A DNA stretch of 64,000 nt from the NCBI GenBank assembly GCA_964423745.1, contig CAYRGG010000019.1, positions 1 through 64,000 of the forward strand, written 5' to 3'. Positions 59,846 through 64,000 of the stretch are shown here, piece by piece. Below the pieces are notes generated by a model, which ran no database searches, was not told where the DNA came from, and saw only the letters and a list, made by a program, of their open reading frames with translations. Origin of the DNA: CAYRGG01 sp964423745. Its GTDB lineage: Bacteria; Pseudomonadota; Gammaproteobacteria; Competibacterales; Competibacteraceae. How positions within the stretch are numbered: the stretch's first letter is position 1; every line of letters starts with the position of its first letter. The position numbers and the translations under genes were made by a program.

Positions 59846-61735
59846 GTGAATCAACAAGACAAGTCTTTCATGGTTACATTTACTACCGTTATGTCGGTAT
59901 TGGTCATACTGGCCATAGTGATATTTATGATATCCCAATTGGTTTCCATGGTGTCTTTAGAGTATGACGATGATTCTCGACGCTTGGCTGTTGCGTCGGA
60001 ACGTATTAAACCTGTTGCCCAGGTTGTAGTAGCGGGTAGCGAAGCTGCGAAAGCCGCGGAAGCGGCATTTAATACGGCGCAGGCCGCGGCAGCGCCGCAA
60101 CCTGCGGGAGCCGCTGGGTCTGCGGCAGCGTCAGGCCCCATCGATGTGGCGAAAGGTGAAGAAGTCTTTAGTGGCGCCTGTGTCGCCTGCCATGCTAGTG
60201 GCGCTGCAGGAGCACCCATGTTAACAGCAAAAGCGGATTGGGAAACCCGGGCTGCCCAAGGATTTGATACCTTGGTGAGTCATGCTGTCAATGGCTATAA
60301 TGCCATGCCTGCTAAAGGAGGTAATCCGTCCTTAACAGAAAACGATATCCGCAATTCCATTGCCTATATGATGGGTGAAGTGGGTATTGAATTGGATATG
60401 GGATCTCCTGCTATGGCGGAAGCGGCGCCCCCTGCTGCTGCACCGACGGAAGCTGCCCCGCCAGCAGGAGCGGAAGCACCGCCCCCAGAGCCAGCCGCGC
60501 AAGCCGAGGCGCCGCCACCAGCAGCTCCTCCCGCTGCTCAAGAAGAAACGGCTGCGGCGCCAGCGCCTGAAACAGCCACCCAACCAGCGCCTCTCACTGC
60601 CAGTGGTCAACCTTTATCACCCGAACAAGCCATTGATGCAGCTGATTGGGCTGCTGTGGCTGCTCAGGAGGCCGCTACAGCGGCGGAAAGGGCGGCAAGG
60701 GCTGCAGAAGCTGCCTCGAAAGCGGCGGATATGATTCGCCAGGGGGCGGCTCAATACAAAGAAGACGCAGAAAAGATTTCGCAGGTGGAGGAACCTGTTC
60801 TTATCATTCAGGATGAAACCCTGGAAATGACCAGTGAAGATATACCCACGGATGGCGAATCAGCTGAGAATACTACAGATAGACAGCCCGAAAATACAGC
60901 TGATGCAATGGGACAACAACAAGATGACCAAACCGCACCTGCGCCTGCGATAGCAGAACCAGCACCCGTACCTAGTCTGTCGCAAGAGTCCATGCCTTTG
61001 GCTGAAGAATCAGCATCTGCTGGCGAGGATTCTACTGAAGGGCTAGAAGACTCGGTTGCCCAGGAACCAGCACCCGAGGTTGAGGAGACACCGCAGATCG
61101 AGGGTGCTCCCAGTGCTGATGAGGAGATGGCAGGTGTGAGTGTGACGCCGCCGATGCCTTCAGGCGCTGAAGAGATGCAAGTTATTGAGGAAGCCATCGA
61201 CCCTATGACAGCAAAACCCGTTCCTATTCCCCCCGTTGCTATTCCTAAAGAGCAAGAAGGCGCTTCACCTGTTGTTACCCCTTTGACTGCTGAACAATTA
61301 CCAAAGGAAAAGGAAATAGTGCCTGCTGAGCCGCTAGCAACAGGCATGGAAGCAGCGCCAAGCGGTGTAGAAGATGGAGCAGCAACAAGCACTGCAGAAA
61401 GCGCATCTACCCAACAAGACGACAGACAAGAGGAGACTATTGCTGCGATTACACCACCTGAAGCGCCAGGTGTGGCACAGCAAAACGTCAATCTTGCCCG
61501 GGGTGAAGAACTTTATAAATCAGCGTGTGTGGCCTGTCATCTTACGGGTATCGCAGGGGCACCCAAGTTAGATGATAAAATAGCGTGGATGCCACGTTTA
61601 AAACAAAGTTTTGAGACGTTGGTGGAACATGCCATAAACGGTTATCGGGCAATGCCTCCCAAGGGAGGGCGTTTAGATATCCCCGACGACGAAATTATGT
61701 CTGCGGTGGGTTATATGATGTCTAAGGTTAAATAG
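59846..61735 (+). CDS. Membrane-anchored di-heme c-type cytochrome with very long Ala/Pro/Glu-rich linker
   Basis: 629 residues from a GTG with GAGGTG 5 bases upstream. One N-terminal helix (VMSVLVILAIVIFMISQLVS) likely anchors it to the inner membrane. Heme site 1 is CVACH (112-116) and site 2 is CVACH (561-565); each is in a cytochrome c5-type domain with a later Met ligand (GYNAMPAKGG, GYRAMPPKGG). The domains are about 80 residues each. Between them lies an approximately 365-residue low-complexity linker, mostly Ala, Pro, Glu, Gln, with an alanine-rich helical patch (AAQEAATAAERAARAAEAAS, about 270-290). It could span periplasm or cell wall to move electrons between distant partners. The partner is unknown. 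Confidence 0.9.
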   Translation: MNQQDKSFMVTFTTVMSVLVILAIVIFMISQLVSMVSLEYDDDSRRLAVASERIKPVAQVVVAGSEAAKAAEAAFNTAQAAAAPQPAGAAGSAAASGPIDVAKGEEVFSGACVACHASGAAGAPMLTAKADWETRAAQGFDTLVSHAVNGYNAMPAKGGNPSLTENDIRNSIAYMMGEVGIELDMGSPAMAEAAPPAAAPTEAAPPAGAEAPPPEPAAQAEAPPPAAPPAAQEETAAAPAPETATQPAPLTASGQPLSPEQAIDAADWAAVAAQEAATAAERAARAAEAASKAADMIRQGAAQYKEDAEKISQVEEPVLIIQDETLEMTSEDIPTDGESAENTTDRQPENTADAMGQQQDDQTAPAPAIAEPAPVPSLSQESMPLAEESASAGEDSTEGLEDSVAQEPAPEVEETPQIEGAPSADEEMAGVSVTPPMPSGAEEMQVIEEAIDPMTAKPVPIPPVAIPKEQEGASPVVTPLTAEQLPKEKEIVPAEPLATGMEAAPSGVEDGAATSTAESASTQQDDRQEETIAAITPPEAPGVAQQNVNLARGEELYKSACVACHLTGIAGAPKLDDKIAWMPRLKQSFETLVEHAINGYRAMPPKGGRLDIPDDEIMSAVGYMMSKVK

Positions 61736-61780
61736 TAAATTGTACGTAACCAAAATTGCTATTTGTGAATAACTGGGTAG

Positions 61781-61815
61781 GCGAATGTTAGTAATTTGCT
61801 AACATTCGCTTTTTT
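61781..61815 (+). terminator. Rho-independent terminator of the cytochrome gene
   Basis: An 11-bp perfect stem GCGAATGTTAG / CTAACATTCGC with a 7-base loop, followed by TTTTTT. It is 46 bp after the stop, and 4 bp before the slipin stop on the other strand. Confidence 0.93.
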
Positions 61816-61818
61816 ATT

Positions 61819-62619
61819 TTAAGAAGTACCAGACGGTGTTTTAGAATCCGCCATATCTTTTTCAGTGCTACCTAACATAGGCTTTATAAGTTCTAGCGGG
61901 ATGGGAAAAATTAATGTGGAATTATTGGGGCCTGCTATATCATGTAAGGTCTGTAGATAACGCAACTGAAGCGCTTGGGGTTGCCGGGCAATGATATTCG
62001 CGGCTTGCAATAACTTCTCAGCAGCCTGATATTCACCTTCCGCATTAATCACTTTAGCGCGCCGCTCACGCTCTGCCTCGGCTTGCCGAGCAATGGCCCG
62101 CACCATACTCTCATCGATATCCACATGTTTAATTTCCACATTAGCTACTTTGATGCCCCACGCATCGGTTTGGCCATCGACGATATCTTGAATATCTCTA
62201 TTGAGTTTTTCCCGCTCCGCTAGCATTTCATCCAGTTCGTGTTGACCTAAGACAGAACGCAGGGTCGTCTGGGCCAGTTGACTGGTGGCGGCGTAGTAAT
62301 CCTCTACCTGAATAATAGCCCGTTGTGGGTCGACAACGCGGAAGTATAGTACTGCATTGACTTTCACCGAGACATTATCCCGGGATATGACATCCTGACT
62401 GGGTACGTCCATAACGATGGTGCGCAGATCCACTTTGACAACCTGTTGGACAATAGGGATCACGATGATCAATCCAGGGCCTTTGACTTTTTGAAAACGA
62501 CCCAAAAAAAAGATCACGCCACGCTCGTACTCACGCATGACTTTAATGGCGGAAAATAACAGCAGGGCGATCAGTGCAATCGCCACGATTAAAAGATTAG
62601 AAAAAAGGGAATCGAACAT
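61819..62619 (-). CDS. SPFH/band-7 stomatin-like protein (slipin)
   Basis: 266 residues. One N-terminal hydrophobic helix (LLIVAIALIALLLFSAI) is followed by the SPFH domain: REYERGVIFFLGRFQKVKGP, LRTIVMDVPSQDVISRDNVS, LRSVLGQHELDEMLAEREKL and a charged coiled coil IARQAEAERERRAKVINAEG. It is a membrane-microdomain scaffold. It lies 15 bp after nfeD, its typical partner and cleavage substrate. Confidence 0.93.
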   Translation of the reverse strand: MFDSLFSNLLIVAIALIALLLFSAIKVMREYERGVIFFLGRFQKVKGPGLIIVIPIVQQVVKVDLRTIVMDVPSQDVISRDNVSVKVNAVLYFRVVDPQRAIIQVEDYYAATSQLAQTTLRSVLGQHELDEMLAEREKLNRDIQDIVDGQTDAWGIKVANVEIKHVDIDESMVRAIARQAEAERERRAKVINAEGEYQAAEKLLQAANIIARQPQALQLRYLQTLHDIAGPNNSTLIFPIPLELIKPMLGSTEKDMADSKTPSGTS

Positions 62620-62634
62620 TAAAATTTCTCTCCT

Positions 62635-64000
62635 TTACTGCTTGCTACCTGGATTCAAAGAACCCAAAGGCTGTACGCCTAAGGTTAAGCCGTCTCGGCT
62701 TATGACACGCACTTGTTCATCTTTTTTTACAGGGTAATCGCTGTAGGCTAACCATGATTCACTATGCACCCAAACGCGCCCCTCACCGGCAAAGTCTTCG
62801 AGGGCGAACCCAATGCTACCTAATAGCCCTTCACTACCGCTTACAGCGCCGCGCCGCCGCTGCCGAATCAGCATAGTGCTTAAACTAATCAGAAGGATCG
62901 CGCTAGCCAGTGCGAAACCCAAAATTATGCCCATTGGCACCGTGAAACCTGGACCCGTTTCGTCCCACAACAACAGTGAGCCGGCCACAAAGGCAACCAC
63001 GCCGCCTAGACCCAGAGCGCCAAAACTAGGTGCGAAGGCTTCTCCAACCATGAAGATCAGTCCTAGTAAAAGCAGCGCAAGTCCAGCGTAATTAATGGGC
63101 AATACGTGAAAAGCGAACAGCGCTAATAACAAACAAATACCCCCTAACACGCCGGGTACCAAAGCACCGGGGTTAGAAAGTTCAAAAAACAGACCATAGA
63201 CGCCGATCAACATAAGGATATAAGCCACTTGCGGATTCGTGATAATCGCCAGCAATTGGTTGCGCCAATCGGGACTAATCACTTCAACGGTCATCGCTGC
63301 GGTAGCGAGGGTATATTCGTCTCCACTTAGTTGCACGGTGCGGCCATCAGCCTGTTCAAGGAGGTCAGGTACATCCCGGGCAACGATCTCGATAACGTTT
63401 TCCTCCAGGGCTTCATCGGCGCTTAAGCTTGCGGCTGATTCCACGGCACGCTCCGCCCATTCCACATTGCGTCCACGGAGTTGCGCCAAAGACCGAATAT
63501 AGGCCCGTGCGTCGTTGACTAATTTACGTTCCATAGCTGTTTTTGGCGTGCTATCTCGGTCTTTACCGGTTTTAGGAGTTTCTTCCGGTGTAGTTGTGTC
63601 GTCATCGGTGTTTTCGGTCCCATCGGAGGCCGACTCGTCCTCTGTTTCCTGGTCGCCGGTTTCAGGGTCCTCGGGCGCATCGGGTGGTGAAGGTAAGCCG
63701 CCGATTTGCACCGGTGTAGCAGCACCTAGGTTAGTGCCTGGGGCCATGACTGCTAGATGGCTAGCATAAAGAATATAGGTGCCTGCACTGGCAGCGCGAG
63801 CGCCGCTAGGGGCCACATAAGTCGCCACGGGAATAGGGGAGGCGAGGATAGCGCGAATGATGTCACGCATCGCGCTGTCTAAGCCGCCGGGGGTATCCAT
63901 GCGCAAAATGATAAGATCCGCTTGTGCCAAACGTGCCTCTGCAAAACCGTGTAGGACAAAATCGCTGGTAGCAGGACCAATGGCCCCCTCCACGTCCAGC
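62635..64000 (-). CDS. NfeD-family membrane serine protease, N-terminus outside window
   Basis: At least 455 residues. A GTG at 63993 is internal: codons continue upstream (LDVEGAIGPATS), so the gene begins beyond the window. Features: ClpP-like protease domain (LIILRMDTPGGLDSAMRDII; SGARAASAGTYILYASH with the catalytic Ser; Lys near KLVNDARAYIRSLAQLRGRN), an acidic Asp/Glu/Thr insert (about 105-150), four to five helices (about 255-385) and a C-terminal OB-fold (VWVHSESWLAYSDYPV). It is the long NfeD1b type, which cuts stomatin-like partners. Directly followed by the slipin gene. Confidence 0.9.
   Translation of the reverse strand, partial: LDVEGAIGPATSDFVLHGFAEARLAQADLIILRMDTPGGLDSAMRDIIRAILASPIPVATYVAPSGARAASAGTYILYASHLAVMAPGTNLGAATPVQIGGLPSPPDAPEDPETGDQETEDESASDGTENTDDDTTTPEETPKTGKDRDSTPKTAMERKLVNDARAYIRSLAQLRGRNVEWAERAVESAASLSADEALEENVIEIVARDVPDLLEQADGRTVQLSGDEYTLATAAMTVEVISPDWRNQLLAIITNPQVAYILMLIGVYGLFFELSNPGALVPGVLGGICLLLALFAFHVLPINYAGLALLLLGLIFMVGEAFAPSFGALGLGGVVAFVAGSLLLWDETGPGFTVPMGIILGFALASAILLISLSTMLIRQRRRGAVSGSEGLLGSIGFALEDFAGEGRVWVHSESWLAYSDYPVKKDEQVRVISRDGLTLGVQPLGSLNPGSKQ

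Noticed and set aside
60808..61491. Long antisense reading frame (227 codons) within the cytochrome linker
   Set aside because: It is the mirror of the Ala/Pro/Glu-rich linker (Ser/Gly/Ala-rich on the other strand), with no ribosome site or recognisable domain.

Overview
The window looks like chromosome of a free-living gammaproteobacterium of roughly balanced base composition. The indicators are a complete type II secretion operon in canonical gspC-to-gspN order, a lolCE-type/lolD/DUF2062/comEC neighbourhood, a PatZ-like acetyltransferase, PrmB, UvrD, a Tat-exported Fe/Mn superoxide dismutase and c-type cytochromes. The genus cannot be fixed from sequence alone. No phage, insertion sequence or CRISPR array is visible. 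Three decayed gene ends (TrkH-, Dps- and histone-deacetylase-like) lie in intergenic gaps.

Region 1 (1-4417, minus strand) is an operon for a tungsten-type aldehyde ferredoxin oxidoreductase: a four-cluster ferredoxin, the W-pterin/FeS catalytic subunit, an FAD/NAD(P) oxidoreductase, a MoaD/ThiS-like protein, a small unknown protein and the start of a MoeB/ThiF-like E1 enzyme. Electron transfer and pterin-cofactor supply seem to be packaged together. Region 2 (4812-13727) holds single housekeeping or accessory genes: DUF4242, a TrmA/RlmD-type RNA methyltransferase, a Ca2+/Na+ exchanger, an AEC carrier, SOD, NnrU, an alpha/beta hydrolase, and a divergent pair made of a RibD-like reductase and GTP cyclohydrolase II.

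Region 3 (13736-25309, minus strand) is the gspCDEFGHIJKLMN operon. Region 4 (25563-42448, plus strand) is a signalling block: an OmpA-like lipoprotein, a hybrid kinase without a sensor domain, a PatZ-like lysine acetyltransferase, a lone receiver, then PAS hybrid kinase, CheB-CheR-PAS, CheB-CheR-PAS and PAS hybrid kinase. The last three genes overlap by 4 bp at each junction. Region 5 (42526-50180) contains a Uma2-family protein, a small secreted protein, a beta-lactamase-like serine hydrolase, a lipoprotein-release ABC transporter with a single permease gene (LolDF-like), DUF2062 and ComEC.

Region 6 (50260-55753) has a dps remnant, a short hybrid cluster protein gene, and a Crp/Fnr-type regulator transcribed away from it. 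A perfect 28-bp palindrome containing an FNR/DNR box sits between the two, suggesting nitrosative-stress or anaerobic control. PrmB, an alpha/beta hydrolase, a HAD phosphatase and a SnoaL-like protein follow.

Region 7 (55754-56762) is the most novel-looking part: two tandem, about 59% identical, 82-83-residue Asp/Gly/Asn-rich proteins with no signal peptide, a sigma54-type promoter in front and a strong terminator behind. Region 8 (56851-64000) carries uvrD, a histone-deacetylase remnant, tRNA-Arg(CCG), a membrane-anchored di-heme c-type cytochrome with a very long Ala/Pro/Glu-rich linker, and a stomatin/NfeD pair that runs off the window end.
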